A DNA stretch of 64,000 bases from Metarhizobium sp964253915 (GCF_964253915.1 NZ_CAXUSG020000012.1:96051-160050); one strand, 5' to 3'; shown: positions 46,516-56,765, counted from the stretch's first letter. Notes: generated by a model from the letters alone, not told the origin. Numbers and translations are program-made.

Positions 46516-49500
46516 ATGAAATTCAACCGCCTGCGCCTGCTCGGCTTCAAGTCTTTCGTCGAGCCGACCGAATTTGTCATCGAACCCGGCCTGACCGGCG
46601 TCGTCGGCCCGAACGGCTGCGGCAAGTCGAACCTCGTCGAAGCGCTGCGCTGGGTGATGGGGGAAAACTCCTACAAGAACATGCGCGCCTCCGGCATGGA
46701 CGACGTGATCTTTTCCGGATCCGGCAATCGTCCCGCGCGCAACACCGCCGAAGTCGGCCTCTATCTCGACAATGCGGACCGTACGGCGCCCGCCAGCTTC
46801 AACGACAGCGACGAAATCCAGGTGACGCGCCGCATCGAGCGCGAGCAGGGTTCCGTCTACCGCATCAACGGCAAGGAAGCTCGCGCCAAGGATGTGCAGC
46901 TTTTGTTCGCCGACGCCTCGACCGGCGCCCGCTCGCCGTCCATGGTCGGCCAGGGCCGCATCGGTGAACTGATCCAGGCCAAGCCGCAGGCCCGCCGCCA
47001 GCTTCTCGAAGAAGCGGCCGGCATTTCCGGCCTGCATTCGCGCCGCCACGAGGCGGAACTGCGCCTGCGCGCCGCCGAGACCAACCTGGAACGTCTGGAA
47101 GACGTCACGACGCAGCTCGATAGCCAGATCGAAAGCCTGAAACGCCAGGCGCGGCAGGCGAACCGCTTCAAGGCGCTGTCTGCCGATATCCGTGCCCGCG
47201 AGGCGATGCTTTTGCATATCCGCTGGGTTCAGGCGAAGGCTGCGGAAGGTGAGGCCGACAGCGCCCTCAACCAGGCGACCGTCACCGTCGCCGAAAAGGC
47301 GCAGGCGCAGATGGAGGCGGCGAAATCGCAGGCCGTCGCCAGCTTGAAACTGCCGGAACTGCGCGAGCAGGAGGCCCGCGCCGCCGCCGCGTTGCAACGT
47401 CTGCAGATCGCCCGCACGCAGCTTGAGGAAGAAGCAAGCCGCATCCTCAAGCGCCGCGACGAACTGAGCCGTCGCCTGTCGCAGCTTTCCGAAGACATCC
47501 GCCGGGAGGAGCGGTTGGTGGCCGACAATGCCGAAATCCTCGCCCGGCTCGATGCCGAGGAAGAGGATCTGCAGGCAACCTTGGCCGATTCCGGCCGCTT
47601 CTCCGAAGAAATTCTCGCCGAACTGCAGGGCGCCACAGCCAAGCTCGCCGACAGCGAAAAGGAGCTGGCGAGCCTGACGGCCCAGCGCGCTGAAGTTTCG
47701 GCTGCCCGCAACCAGCTGGAACGGGCGATCCGTGATCTTGCCGACCGCAAGATGCGTCTCGAAAAGCAGCTGACGGACGCGCACAGCGAACTGGCCGCCA
47801 TCGACGAAAAGATGGCCGGCCTGCCGGACCCGTCGGAGAAGCGTGCCATGGTCGAAGCGGCCGAAGGCGGGCTTGCCGATGCCGAACTCTCTGTCGAAGC
47901 CGCCGATGGCGCGCTGGCCGAGGCGCGGCGGGCGGAAGCTCTTTCGCGCGCTCCCGTCGAAGCTGCCCGCTCGAAACTCAATGCCTTGCGCACGGAAGCC
48001 CGCACCATCGAGAAGATGCTGGCGGCGGGCGCCTCCGCCGGCCGTTTCGCGCCGGTGGCCGAAGACCTCAAGGTCGATCGTGGTTTCGAAACGGCACTCG
48101 GTGCTGTGCTGGGCGACGATCTGGAAAGCGCGCTCGACCACGAAGCACCCTCCTACTGGTCGCAGAATGGCGACGGTGCCGGCGATCCGCCGCTGCCGGC
48201 AGGCGTCGTGCCCCTGATCGGCCACGTCAAGGCGCCTGCAGAGCTTGGCCGCCGGCTGCGGCAGATCGGCATCGTGTCTTCCGAAGACGCCATCAGGCTG
48301 ATGGCGCTGTTGAAACCCGGCCAGCGGCTGGTGACCCGCGAAGGCGCCGTCTTCCGCTGGGACGGCCATGTCACCGGCTCCGAAGCGCCGAGTGCTGCCG
48401 CGCTGCGACTGGCCCAGAAGAACCGCCTTTCCGAACTCACCGCCGAAATCGACGAGGCGAACGATCTGCTTGGTGAGGCCGAGGAGCGTCAGGCGGAAGC
48501 CGCAGAAGCGATCCGCGCCGCCGAGCAGAAGCTTGCCGACGCCCGCGATCTCGCCCGCCTCGCCACCCGCCATCTCGGCGATGCCCGCGAGGCGCTGGCC
48601 CAGGCCGAACGCGCCTCCGGCGAACTGATGCGCCGCCGCGACGTGGTTGCGGAAGCCGCCAGCCAGCTGTCGCAGCAGCTCGAAGATCTGGCGATCCAGG
48701 AGGAAAACGCCCGCATCGAGATGGAGGATGCGCCCGATATCGCCGACCTTGATCTGCGTCTGCGCGAAGCCCAGGCCGAGGTGCTGGCCGATCGCGGCGC
48801 TCTGGCCGAGGTGCGGGCGCGCTACGAGGGCTTGTCGCGTGAAAACGAGGCCCACCGCCGTCGCCTCGTGGCGATCGGGCAGGAGCGGGCGGGCTGGCAG
48901 TCGCGCGCCGCCGGCGCCGAGCAGCACATCGCCACCCTGCGCGAGCGCGAGGAAGAGGCCCGCGAGGAAGTCGCCGACCTCGACATGGCCCCGGACGCCT
49001 TCGACGAGCGGCGCCACGCGCTGATGAACGAACTCTCCAAGGCGGAGGAAGCGCGCCGCGCCACCGCCGACCAGCTGGTCGCAGCCGAGACCCGCCAGCG
49101 CGAGGCTGACCGCACCGCCACCATCGCGCTTTCCGAACTGGCCGAAAGCCGCGAGCAGCGCGGCCGCGCCGAAGAACGCCTCGTTTCAGCCCGCGAAAAA
49201 CGCATCGAGAGCGAGGCGCGCATCCGTGACGGGCTGAACGTTGCGCCGCACGAGGCGATGCGCCTCACCGGCCTTGCCAGCATCGAGGCGATCCCCGACC
49301 TGCGCGATGTCGAGCGCGAACTCGACCGGCTGAAGATCGAGCGCGAACGCCTCGGCGCCGTCAATCTGCGCGCCGACGAGGAACAGCGGGAACTGTCCGA
49401 AAAGCTCGGCGTGCTGGTCAAGGAGCGTGACGACATCATCGATGCCATCCGCAAGCTGCGGGCGGCGATCCAGAGCCTGAACCGCGAGGGACGCGAACGC

Positions 49501-49977
49501 CTCGTCGCCGCCTTCGACGTCGTCAATGCCCAGTTCCAGCGGCTGTTCACCCATCTCTTCGGCGGCGGTACGGCCGAGCTGCAGCTGATCGAATCGGAAG
49601 ATCCGCTGGAAGCGGGCCTGGAAATCCTCGCCCGCCCGCCCGGCAAGAAGCCGCAGACCATGACGCTATTGTCTGGCGGCGAACAGGCGCTGACGGCAAT
49701 GGCGCTGATCTTCGCCGTCTTCCTCACCAATCCGGCGCCGATCTGCGTGCTGGACGAAGTGGACGCGCCGCTCGACGACCACAATGTCGAGCGCTACTGC
49801 AACCTGATGGACGAGATGGCCGCCTCGACGGACACGCGCTTCGTCGTCATCACCCACAACCCCATCACCATGGCCCGCATGAGCCGCCTCTTCGGCGTCA
49901 CCATGGCGGAGCAGGGGGTCTCGCAGCTGGTGTCCGTCGACCTGCAGGCGGCCGAGCGCCTGCTCGACGTCGGCTGA
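46516..49977 (+). CDS. smc: chromosome segregation protein SMC
   Basis: A 1153-aa ATPase that compacts and separates chromosomes together with ScpA and ScpB. The N-terminal head has Walker A GPNGCGKSN (31-39). Two long coiled coils (about 170-490 and 680-1000) flank a hinge around 510-670 (GRFAPVAEDLKVDRGFETALGAVLGDD). The C-terminal head has the ABC signature LLSGGEQALTAMAL (S1053) and Walker B PAPICVLDEVDAPLDDHN. The ATG at 46516 gives the conserved MKFNRLRLLGFKSF start. scpA and scpB are not in this window. Confidence 0.97.
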   Translation: MKFNRLRLLGFKSFVEPTEFVIEPGLTGVVGPNGCGKSNLVEALRWVMGENSYKNMRASGMDDVIFSGSGNRPARNTAEVGLYLDNADRTAPASFNDSDEIQVTRRIEREQGSVYRINGKEARAKDVQLLFADASTGARSPSMVGQGRIGELIQAKPQARRQLLEEAAGISGLHSRRHEAELRLRAAETNLERLEDVTTQLDSQIESLKRQARQANRFKALSADIRAREAMLLHIRWVQAKAAEGEADSALNQATVTVAEKAQAQMEAAKSQAVASLKLPELREQEARAAAALQRLQIARTQLEEEASRILKRRDELSRRLSQLSEDIRREERLVADNAEILARLDAEEEDLQATLADSGRFSEEILAELQGATAKLADSEKELASLTAQRAEVSAARNQLERAIRDLADRKMRLEKQLTDAHSELAAIDEKMAGLPDPSEKRAMVEAAEGGLADAELSVEAADGALAEARRAEALSRAPVEAARSKLNALRTEARTIEKMLAAGASAGRFAPVAEDLKVDRGFETALGAVLGDDLESALDHEAPSYWSQNGDGAGDPPLPAGVVPLIGHVKAPAELGRRLRQIGIVSSEDAIRLMALLKPGQRLVTREGAVFRWDGHVTGSEAPSAAALRLAQKNRLSELTAEIDEANDLLGEAEERQAEAAEAIRAAEQKLADARDLARLATRHLGDAREALAQAERASGELMRRRDVVAEAASQLSQQLEDLAIQEENARIEMEDAPDIADLDLRLREAQAEVLADRGALAEVRARYEGLSRENEAHRRRLVAIGQERAGWQSRAAGAEQHIATLREREEEAREEVADLDMAPDAFDERRHALMNELSKAEEARRATADQLVAAETRQREADRTATIALSELAESREQRGRAEERLVSAREKRIESEARIRDGLNVAPHEAMRLTGLASIEAIPDLRDVERELDRLKIERERLGAVNLRADEEQRELSEKLGVLVKERDDIIDAIRKLRAAIQSLNREGRERLVAAFDVVNAQFQRLFTHLFGGGTAELQLIESEDPLEAGLEILARPPGKKPQTMTLLSGGEQALTAMALIFAVFLTNPAPICVLDEVDAPLDDHNVERYCNLMDEMAASTDTRFVVITHNPITMARMSRLFGVTMAEQGVSQLVSVDLQAAERLLDVG

Positions 49978-50215
49978 GCACGCACATCGCTCCGCACGGC
50001 TTTTCGCCACACGATTTCCGCTTGCTGCTCCCGGGCTTGACGCGCCCGTTTTTTTGGCTCATGCGAGGGCCTGCCGCGGCGTTTGCCGACGGCATTTTCC
50101 GAGGACATGAAAATGGACCCTGACAGTCGACAATCGACAGATTTTGACCGAACCGTCCGGTAAGGGTTCCCCGTGTTCCTGCTCCGGATGGCGAAAGCCT
50201 TGAAGGAGTTATGCC

Positions 50216-51202
50216 ATGCTGCGCATCTATTGCCGCGAAGCAGAACGTCTCGTGCTGCACAATGACGCTGAAGCCTTTTCCGCCGCCGATCCCGTGCTGT
50301 GGTACGATCTCGTCAATCCCACCACCGGCGAAAGCCGCCAAGTCGAGCAGGCGCTGGGCATCTCCATGCCCACCCGCGACGAGATGGAGGAAATCGAGCT
50401 TTCCGCCCGCCTCTATCAGGAGGACGGCGCCGAGTTCATGACTCTGACGGCGCTCACCAAACTCGACGGCGACGAGCCGGTCAAGACGCCGGTGACCTTC
50501 ATCCTCAAGGGGCTGACGCTCGTCACCGTGCGTTACGCCGATCCGAAACCCTTCGCGATCTTCTCCAGCCGTGCGTTGAGGCCGAATGGCCACGGCAATT
50601 CCTGTGGCGAGGAGATCATGCTCGGCATCATGGAGGCGATCGTCGACCGGCTGGCCGACGTGCTGGAGCGCATCGGCAACGATATCGACGGCATCTCCCG
50701 CGAGGTGTTCCGCGGCAAGTCGAAGACATCCGCCAAGAAGACCAACGACCTGCAGTCTTTGATCGAGCAACTCGGCCAGAAGGGCGATTTCCTCAGCGGC
50801 GTTCGTGAAAGCTTGGTCAGCATTTCCCGCCTGGTGGCCTACCATGCCGCCCTGGAGAATGCGGCCCGCAAGCCGAGCAAGGAAACCCGCCAGCTGATCA
50901 AGATGCTGCAGCGGGATGCCTCCTCGCTCGGCGACCATGCCACCTTCCTGTCCGGCAAGATCAATTTCCTGCTGGATGCGACGCTGGGCCTGATCAACCT
51001 CGAGCAGAACCAGATCATCAAGATTTTTACCGTCGCCTCGGTGGTCTTCCTGCCGCCGACGCTGGTGGCTTCGGTCTACGGCATGAACTTCGAGGTGATG
51101 CCGGAGCTGAAATGGGTCGGGGGTTATCCTTGGGCGGTGCTGCTGATGATCCTCTCTGCCGCCCTGCCATTCCTCTATTTCAAGCGGCGCGGCTGGTTGT
51201 GA
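50216..51202 (+). CDS. CorA-family magnesium/cobalt transporter
   Basis: A 328-aa divalent cation channel. A large cytoplasmic funnel domain (1-260) is followed by two membrane helices at the C-terminus. The GMN selectivity motif sits between them at 289-291 (VYGMNFEVMPELKWVGGYP), and the protein ends in the basic FKRRGW. This is the CorA/ZntB-like type. A GAAGGAGTT site precedes the ATG at 50216. It stands alone, 238 bp after smc. Confidence 0.93.
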   Translation: MLRIYCREAERLVLHNDAEAFSAADPVLWYDLVNPTTGESRQVEQALGISMPTRDEMEEIELSARLYQEDGAEFMTLTALTKLDGDEPVKTPVTFILKGLTLVTVRYADPKPFAIFSSRALRPNGHGNSCGEEIMLGIMEAIVDRLADVLERIGNDIDGISREVFRGKSKTSAKKTNDLQSLIEQLGQKGDFLSGVRESLVSISRLVAYHAALENAARKPSKETRQLIKMLQRDASSLGDHATFLSGKINFLLDATLGLINLEQNQIIKIFTVASVVFLPPTLVASVYGMNFEVMPELKWVGGYPWAVLLMILSAALPFLYFKRRGWL

Positions 51203-51426
51203 TCCAACCGGGACGAGGGGCCTGGCCGCCCCTCGGCAACGGCGGTTTTGTGCGGTTCGTCACATAACCGCCCACAAATGTTCCCGGCCGGGGCCACTCG
51301 TCCCAATAATGGTAAGACAGCAGCGGCGTCGGTTCAGCTATGACATCTTCAGCCTTCCGCGTGCCTGCGGGAGCAACCGTCGTCGGCCGGCGTCGCGCCG
51401 ACTGAAATGACCCCATGGAGGATGTT

Positions 51427-51690
51427 ATGAAACTTGCCGTTTCCGCTTTCTTTGCCGCCTCGTTGCTGTTTTCCGTCGCGCCGGCCTTCGCCAATGCCGA
51501 TGACGATGCCTGGATCAAGCAGTGCGTCGAGGACAATGACGACCAGAAGCAGGCCGATGGCACGGTTGCCGTCTATTGCGCCTGCATGAACGAGAAGATG
51601 AGCTCGGGCGAAACCAAGACGGTCACCGAGTGGGAAAAGCTGAACCCGGCCGAAAACGACGAGTGCTCGGCGCGCGCCGGCTGGAAATAA
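51427..51690 (+). CDS. small exported protein with four cysteines, unknown function
   Basis: An 87-aa protein with a clean signal peptide (MKLAVSAFFAASLLFSVAPA, cleaved near AFA-N). The mature part of about 63 residues is acidic and helical, with cysteines at KQCVED, YCACMNEKM and NDECS. The spacing suggests one or two disulfides in the periplasm, or metal binding. No family is recognised. The ATG at 51427 follows GGAGGATGTT; an ATG four codons earlier is possible. Hairpins follow it. Confidence 0.75.
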   Translation: MKLAVSAFFAASLLFSVAPAFANADDDAWIKQCVEDNDDQKQADGTVAVYCACMNEKMSSGETKTVTEWEKLNPAENDECSARAGWK

Positions 51691-51995
51691 GCCTTTGCGG
51701 CGGCCGCGCCTGCCCTTGCGGGCGCGGCTGATCCGGCTGCTGGTTCCGGCAGTCCCAGGGTTTCTCCCTTTTATCAGCGCCGGCTGTTGCAGCCGGTGGT
51801 GGTGTTTTTTTTTCTCTGTGCCTGCCGCTTTGCTATCGGGCATGCTTCGGTGGCAGGATGGCGGAATGCTTTGCCGGCAAAGGTTGCAATTGCAGCACGG
51901 TTCGTAACGATTCCTTTTCTCCTCCTGCAGTATGAAAAAGGGTCAGGGGAGATATCTGGCCCCGGAAACCCGGGTGCGAGCGAAAGGGAGACACG
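51691..51995. other. 305-bp gap before the diguanylate cyclase gene
   Basis: Holds two hairpins (51703-51728 and 51780-51796) and a run of nine T at 51805-51813, which together probably end the upstream transcript. The rest has no ORF of coding quality. The promoter of the GGDEF gene must lie between about 51830 and 51960. Confidence 0.5.
51780..51813 (+). terminator. putative terminator
   Basis: A 7-bp stem (CCGGCTG / CAGCCGG, 3-nt loop) is followed after 8 nt by nine T. The spacing between stem and T-run is longer than ideal. Confidence 0.5.
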
Positions 51996-53621
51996 GTGAG
52001 GACATTTGGCGCAGATGATGCGTTGAATTTTTTCGAGGCCTGTCCGTTTGCCGCCCTGTGCATCGGACCGGACGGCCTCGTCGTCGCCGCCAATAGCGCT
52101 GCCGCCGCGATGGCCGGCGGAACGCAGGCCCTGACCGGCCAGCCGATCACCGATGTCCTGCCGGAATGGTCTCTCTCCCCGTCTTCATCGCCTGCACCGC
52201 GCCGCGAAATGGCCCTCGTTCGTGAGGATGGCACCAAGGCGAATGTCGAGGTCTCGATCGTCCGGCTCGGCGACGGAGGGTTGGTCTGCGCCGTCATCCG
52301 CGATATCGGCCGCGAAAAGATGATCGCCGCGCTTCAGACGGAACTGCAGCGCCAGTCGGAAAAGGCGCTTCTCGACGCCGGCGCCGCCACCCGGCGGCTG
52401 GAATATTTCATCGACATGCTGCCGCAGGCCGCCTGCATCTTCGATGCCCAGGACCGCTATGTCCTGTGGAACCGCAAATATGCCGAACTCTACCCGGAGA
52501 TCGCGCCGCATCTGCGCCCCGGCATTCCGTTCGAGCAGATCCTGCGCATGAGTGTCGACAGCGGTCACATGCCCGAAGCGACGGAAGATCCGGAAGCCTG
52601 GTTCACCGCCCGCATGAAAAAGCAGCGGATGACGGTGTCGCCGCAGGAAGAGCAGAAGCTGAAGGATGGCCGCTGGATGCTGCACGACGACCGGCGCACG
52701 CCGGACGGCGGCGCCATCGGCATGCGTATCGATATCACCGACCTCAAGCGCCGCGAGGAGGCGCTTCGCCAGCTTTTCGACGCCAATCCGATGCCGATGA
52801 TGCTCTGCGATGCCGCCACGCTGGAGATTTCGTCGGTCAACCGCGCTGCCGTGGTGCTGTACGGTTTCGCCAGCGAGGTCCTGGTCGGTCGCAACGTCGC
52901 CAGTCTTTGCGCGCCCGAGGATGCCGGGCGTTTTGCCGCCGGCCTGCGATCGATGAAGGGCGACAACGAGGCGCGAACCATCTGGCGGCAGAGGAGCGCC
53001 GACGGGTCCGAACGCGCCGTCATGGTCTATGTGCGCTTCCTGGAAGAAGGCCCGCAACGCCGGCTGTTGCTCGCCATTGCCGATGTCACCGACCGGGTGC
53101 GCGCCGAAGCGCATGCCAACCATCTGGCCCATCACGATGCGCTCACCGGCCTGCCGAACCGCATGTATTTCTTGTCTGCGCTGGAATCGGCGCTGGCGAT
53201 CCGCGATTCCAAGACGCAAATCGCCGTGCATTACCTCGATCTCGACGGTTTCAAGCCGGTCAACGACCGTCTCGGCCACGCCGCCGGCGATGCGCTGCTG
53301 GTCGAGGTCGGCCGGCGCTTGCGTGCGGTAGCCGACGAGCCGACCCTGGTTGCCCGTCTCGGCGGCGATGAATTCGCCATCATGCAGCCGATCGGCAGTA
53401 CGGCGCCTGCCGTGCTTGCCCAGCGCTGCATCGCCGCCATGGCCCGGCCCTTCCACATCCATGCGGAGACGGCGACCATCGGCGTCTCTGTCGGCATCGC
53501 CGTTTCGCCCTTTGCGGCGCTCGATCCGGACGGGTTGATGCGCGCTGCCGACAAGGCACTCTACCGCGCCAAGGCCGCCGGCAAGAACACCTGGGTCGAA
53601 ACGGAAGTCGCCTACGTCTGA
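51996..53621 (+). CDS. PAS-GGDEF diguanylate cyclase
   Basis: A 541-aa cytoplasmic protein with no membrane helices. Three PAS-like modules are apparent: about 8-105 (NFFEACPFAALCIGPDGLVVAAN), about 128-245 (FIDMLPQAACIFDAQDRYVLWN, a PAS_7-like domain), and about 258-370 (FDANPMPMMLCDAATLEISSVN). A GGDEF domain fills 375-535. The active site is intact, RLGGDEF (456-460), and no inhibitory-site RxxD is obvious, so it should make cyclic-di-GMP. GTG start with GGGAGACAC upstream. The sensed signal is unknown. Confidence 0.92.
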   Translation: MRTFGADDALNFFEACPFAALCIGPDGLVVAANSAAAAMAGGTQALTGQPITDVLPEWSLSPSSSPAPRREMALVREDGTKANVEVSIVRLGDGGLVCAVIRDIGREKMIAALQTELQRQSEKALLDAGAATRRLEYFIDMLPQAACIFDAQDRYVLWNRKYAELYPEIAPHLRPGIPFEQILRMSVDSGHMPEATEDPEAWFTARMKKQRMTVSPQEEQKLKDGRWMLHDDRRTPDGGAIGMRIDITDLKRREEALRQLFDANPMPMMLCDAATLEISSVNRAAVVLYGFASEVLVGRNVASLCAPEDAGRFAAGLRSMKGDNEARTIWRQRSADGSERAVMVYVRFLEEGPQRRLLLAIADVTDRVRAEAHANHLAHHDALTGLPNRMYFLSALESALAIRDSKTQIAVHYLDLDGFKPVNDRLGHAAGDALLVEVGRRLRAVADEPTLVARLGGDEFAIMQPIGSTAPAVLAQRCIAAMARPFHIHAETATIGVSVGIAVSPFAALDPDGLMRAADKALYRAKAAGKNTWVETEVAYV

Positions 53622-53789
53622 CCGGAAGGGGCCGCGTGTGCCGCCGTTTGCGCGGCGCTTAAGGAAACAATCCTGTTGCGTGTCGCAGTTTTATTGTGCA
53701 ATGCAACATTTCGGCCGTATTTATCAATTTTCATCCTTGATTAAGTGACATAAGCTTTGGCAAATGAATGCCGGGGGCGGGGAGCAGGC

Positions 53790-56468
53790 ATGACCAGGTG
53801 GGTTTACACGTTCGGCAACGGGGCAGCGGAAGGCCGCGCCAGCGATGTCGACATTCTCGGCGGCAAGGGAGCCAATCTCGCCGAGATGGCAAGCCTCGGC
53901 CTGCCGGTGCCGCCCGGCCTCACCATCGTCACCCAGGCCTGCACATGGTTTTACGAAAACGGCCGCACCCTGCCTGCCGACCTCAAGCTGCAGGTGCAGC
54001 AGGGCCTGCGCGCCATGGAGGACATGACCGGCCGCCGCTTCGGCGACAAGCGCCAGCCGCTGCTCCTGTCGGTTCGTTCCGGCTCGCGCGCCTCCATGCC
54101 CGGCATGATGGACACCGTCCTCAATCTTGGCCTCAACGACGAGACGGTGCAGGCGCTCGGCCATGATGCCGGCGATGCACGTTTTGCCTGGGACAGCTAC
54201 CGCCGCTTCATCCAGATGTACGGCGCCGTGGTGCTCGGCCTCGATCACGAGGTCTTCGAGGAAATCCTTGAGGACGAAAAGGCGCGGTTCGGCCACGAAT
54301 ACGATACCGAACTCTCCGCCGTCGAATGGCAACACGTCATTTCGCTCTACAAGGCGACCATCGAGGAAGAGCTGGGCGAGCCTTTCCCGCAGGATCCGCA
54401 TGTGCAGCTCTGGCGCGCCGTCGCGGCGGTCTTCGCCAGCTGGCAGAATGCCCGCGCCACCATCTATCGCCGCCTGCACAATATTCCCGAAGCTTGGGGA
54501 ACCGCCGTCAACATCCAGGCCATGGTCTTCGGCAATCTCGGCAACGGCTCGGCTACCGGCGTTGCCTTCACCCGCAACCCTTCGACCGGCGAACGCGAAC
54601 TTTACGGCGAATTCCTCGTCAACGCCCAGGGCGAGGATGTGGTCGCTGGCATCCGCACGCCGCAAAGCATCACCGAGGCAGCCCGCATCGCGTCCGGCTC
54701 GGACAAGCCGTCGCTGGAAAAGCTGATGCCGGAAGCCTTCGCCGAGTTCAAGGCGATCTGCACCCGGCTGGAAGCGCATTACCGCGATGTGCAGGACGTC
54801 GAATTCACCATCGAGCGCGGCAAGCTGTGGATGCTGCAGACCCGTTCGGGTAAGCGCACCGCCAAGGCGGCCATGCGTATCGCCGTCGAGATGGCGCTGG
54901 AGCGGCTGATTTCCGAAGAGGAAGCCGTGGCGCGCATCGAGCCCGCGTCACTCGATCAGTTGCTGCATCCGACCATCGATCCGCGGTTTGATCGCACCGT
55001 CATCGGCTCCGGCCTGCCGGCCTCGCCGGGAGCGGCGACGGGGGCGATCGTCTTCACCTCCGAACAGGCGGTCGAGGCGGAAAGCGAAGGCCGCAAGGTC
55101 ATCCTCGTGCGCATCGAGACCAGTCCGGAAGACATCCACGGCATGCATGCCGCCGAAGGCATCTTGACGACGCGCGGCGGCATGACCAGCCATGCGGCGG
55201 TTGTCGCCCGCGGCATGGGTATCCCTTGCGTCACCGGCGCCGGCACCATGCGCGTCGACCTGCGCGGCGAGCGGCTGATCGGGCTCGGCGGCCTGACCTT
55301 GGAAAAGGGCGATATCATCACCATCGACGGCTCCTCCGGCCAGGTGCTGAAGGGCGAGGTGCCGATGCTGCAGCCGGAGCTTTCGGGCGACTTCGGCCGT
55401 ATCATGGAATGGGCCGACCGCGCCCGGCGCATGACGGTGCGCACCAATGCCGATACGCCGCAGGATGCCCGCGCCGCCCGTTCCTTCGGGGCGGAAGGCA
55501 TCGGGCTGTGCCGCACCGAACACATGTTCTTCGAGGGCGACCGCATCCACGTGATGCGCGAAATGATCCTCGCCGAAGGCGAGGAGGGACGCCGGGCGGC
55601 GCTCGCCAAGCTCCTTCCGATGCAGCGCTCGGATTTCGCCGCACTATTTACCATCATGCACGGCTTGCCGGTGACCATCCGCATGCTCGATCCGCCGCTG
55701 CACGAGTTCCTGCCGAAGAGCGACGCCGAGATTGCCGAAGTGGCTGTCGCCATGGGCATGGAGCCGGCGCTGCTGCGCCAGCGCGTCGATGCGCTGCACG
55801 AATTCAACCCGATGCTCGGCCATCGCGGCTGTCGCCTGGCGATATCTTATCCCGAGATCGCCGAGATGCAGGCGCGCGCCATCTTCGAGGCTGCCGTCGA
55901 TGCGGCGCGGGAAACCGGTGCGGCCGTCGTTCCGGAAATCATGGTGCCGCTCGTCGGCCTGCGCTCGGAGCTTGACTACGTCAAGGGCTGCATCGACCGC
56001 GTCGCCAGCGACGTCATGGCCGAAGCCGGCATGCGGATCGACTATCTCGTCGGCACGATGATCGAGTTGCCGCGGGCGGCACTGCGCGCCCACATCATCG
56101 CCGAGGCCGCCGAATTCTTCTCCTTCGGCACCAACGACCTGACGCAGACCACCTTCGGCATTTCGCGCGACGATGCCTCCGCCTTCCTGACGACCTACCA
56201 GCGCAAGGGCATCATCGAGCACGATCCGTTCATCTCGCTCGATTTCGACGGGGTGGGCGAACTGATCCGCATCGCCGCCGAGCGTGGCCGCCGCACCCGC
56301 AACGACATGAAACTCGGCATCTGCGGCGAACACGGCGGCGACCCGACCTCGATCCATTTCTGCGAAGAAATCGGCCTGGATTATGTGTCCTGCTCGCCGT
56401 TCCGCGTGCCGATCGCGAGGTTGGCGGCGGCGCAGGCGGCGATCAAGGGACGTCTGGCGGCGGAATAG
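53790..56468 (+). CDS. ppdK: pyruvate, phosphate dikinase
   Basis: Interconverts pyruvate, ATP and phosphate with phosphoenolpyruvate, AMP and pyrophosphate, for gluconeogenesis or glycolysis. The N-terminal ATP-grasp domain starts VYTFGNGAAEG...LGGKGANLAEM. The swivelling domain carries the phospho-histidine H468 in GGMTSHAAVVARGMGIPCV. The C-terminal PEP barrel has LCRTEHMFFEGDR and GICGEHGGDP. The ATG at 53790 (892 aa, RBS GGGAGCAGG) is preferred over a TTG 33 bp earlier. The gap before it contains TTGTGCAATGCAACA at 53694-53708, a small inverted repeat of unknown use. Confidence 0.96.
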   Translation: MTRWVYTFGNGAAEGRASDVDILGGKGANLAEMASLGLPVPPGLTIVTQACTWFYENGRTLPADLKLQVQQGLRAMEDMTGRRFGDKRQPLLLSVRSGSRASMPGMMDTVLNLGLNDETVQALGHDAGDARFAWDSYRRFIQMYGAVVLGLDHEVFEEILEDEKARFGHEYDTELSAVEWQHVISLYKATIEEELGEPFPQDPHVQLWRAVAAVFASWQNARATIYRRLHNIPEAWGTAVNIQAMVFGNLGNGSATGVAFTRNPSTGERELYGEFLVNAQGEDVVAGIRTPQSITEAARIASGSDKPSLEKLMPEAFAEFKAICTRLEAHYRDVQDVEFTIERGKLWMLQTRSGKRTAKAAMRIAVEMALERLISEEEAVARIEPASLDQLLHPTIDPRFDRTVIGSGLPASPGAATGAIVFTSEQAVEAESEGRKVILVRIETSPEDIHGMHAAEGILTTRGGMTSHAAVVARGMGIPCVTGAGTMRVDLRGERLIGLGGLTLEKGDIITIDGSSGQVLKGEVPMLQPELSGDFGRIMEWADRARRMTVRTNADTPQDARAARSFGAEGIGLCRTEHMFFEGDRIHVMREMILAEGEEGRRAALAKLLPMQRSDFAALFTIMHGLPVTIRMLDPPLHEFLPKSDAEIAEVAVAMGMEPALLRQRVDALHEFNPMLGHRGCRLAISYPEIAEMQARAIFEAAVDAARETGAAVVPEIMVPLVGLRSELDYVKGCIDRVASDVMAEAGMRIDYLVGTMIELPRAALRAHIIAEAAEFFSFGTNDLTQTTFGISRDDASAFLTTYQRKGIIEHDPFISLDFDGVGELIRIAAERGRRTRNDMKLGICGEHGGDPTSIHFCEEIGLDYVSCSPFRVPIARLAAAQAAIKGRLAAE

Positions 56469-56489
56469 CCGTTCGTCGCAAGGACGCGA

Positions 56490-56765
56490 TCACTCGCGAA
56501 TGATCACGCGCCGTTCGATGACCAGCGGCGCTCCCCACGGATACCAGGGATCCATGGCGGTGTTTTCGCGAAAACTGCGGCGTTCGGCGCGCCGGTCCAG
56601 CTCCAGGTTCATCAGGCAGTTGGCGAAACTTTCGGTCCGGGCGCGAAAACCGTAGTCGCGGCATTTCGCCTCGTCGGCGGCGCGGCGCTCTTCCGGCGTC
56701 ATCGTCTGGCAGGCGGTGAGCAGGAGGCCGGTCAGCAGCAGGAAGACAAGTCTGGTCGACAGCAT
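56490..56765 (-). CDS. small lipoprotein, unknown function
   Basis: A 91-aa lipoprotein: signal MLSTRLVFLLLTGLLLTAC with lipobox LTAC. The mature part is highly charged (TPEERRAADEAKCRDYGFRA, CLMNLELDRRAERRSF) with two further cysteines and a C-terminal WYPWGAP. The pattern Cys-x-x-Tyr-Gly-Phe...Cys-Met is common in small rhizobial lipoproteins of unknown role. ATG at 56763-56765 behind GGAGTTCGTT. Convergent with ppdK. Confidence 0.75.
   Translation of the reverse strand: MLSTRLVFLLLTGLLLTACQTMTPEERRAADEAKCRDYGFRARTESFANCLMNLELDRRAERRSFRENTAMDPWYPWGAPLVIERRVIIRE

Noticed and set aside
45685..49017. Very long open frame on the minus strand opposite smc
   Set aside because: It mirrors the codon structure of smc, has no domain and no ribosome site; such antisense frames are common in GC-rich genes.
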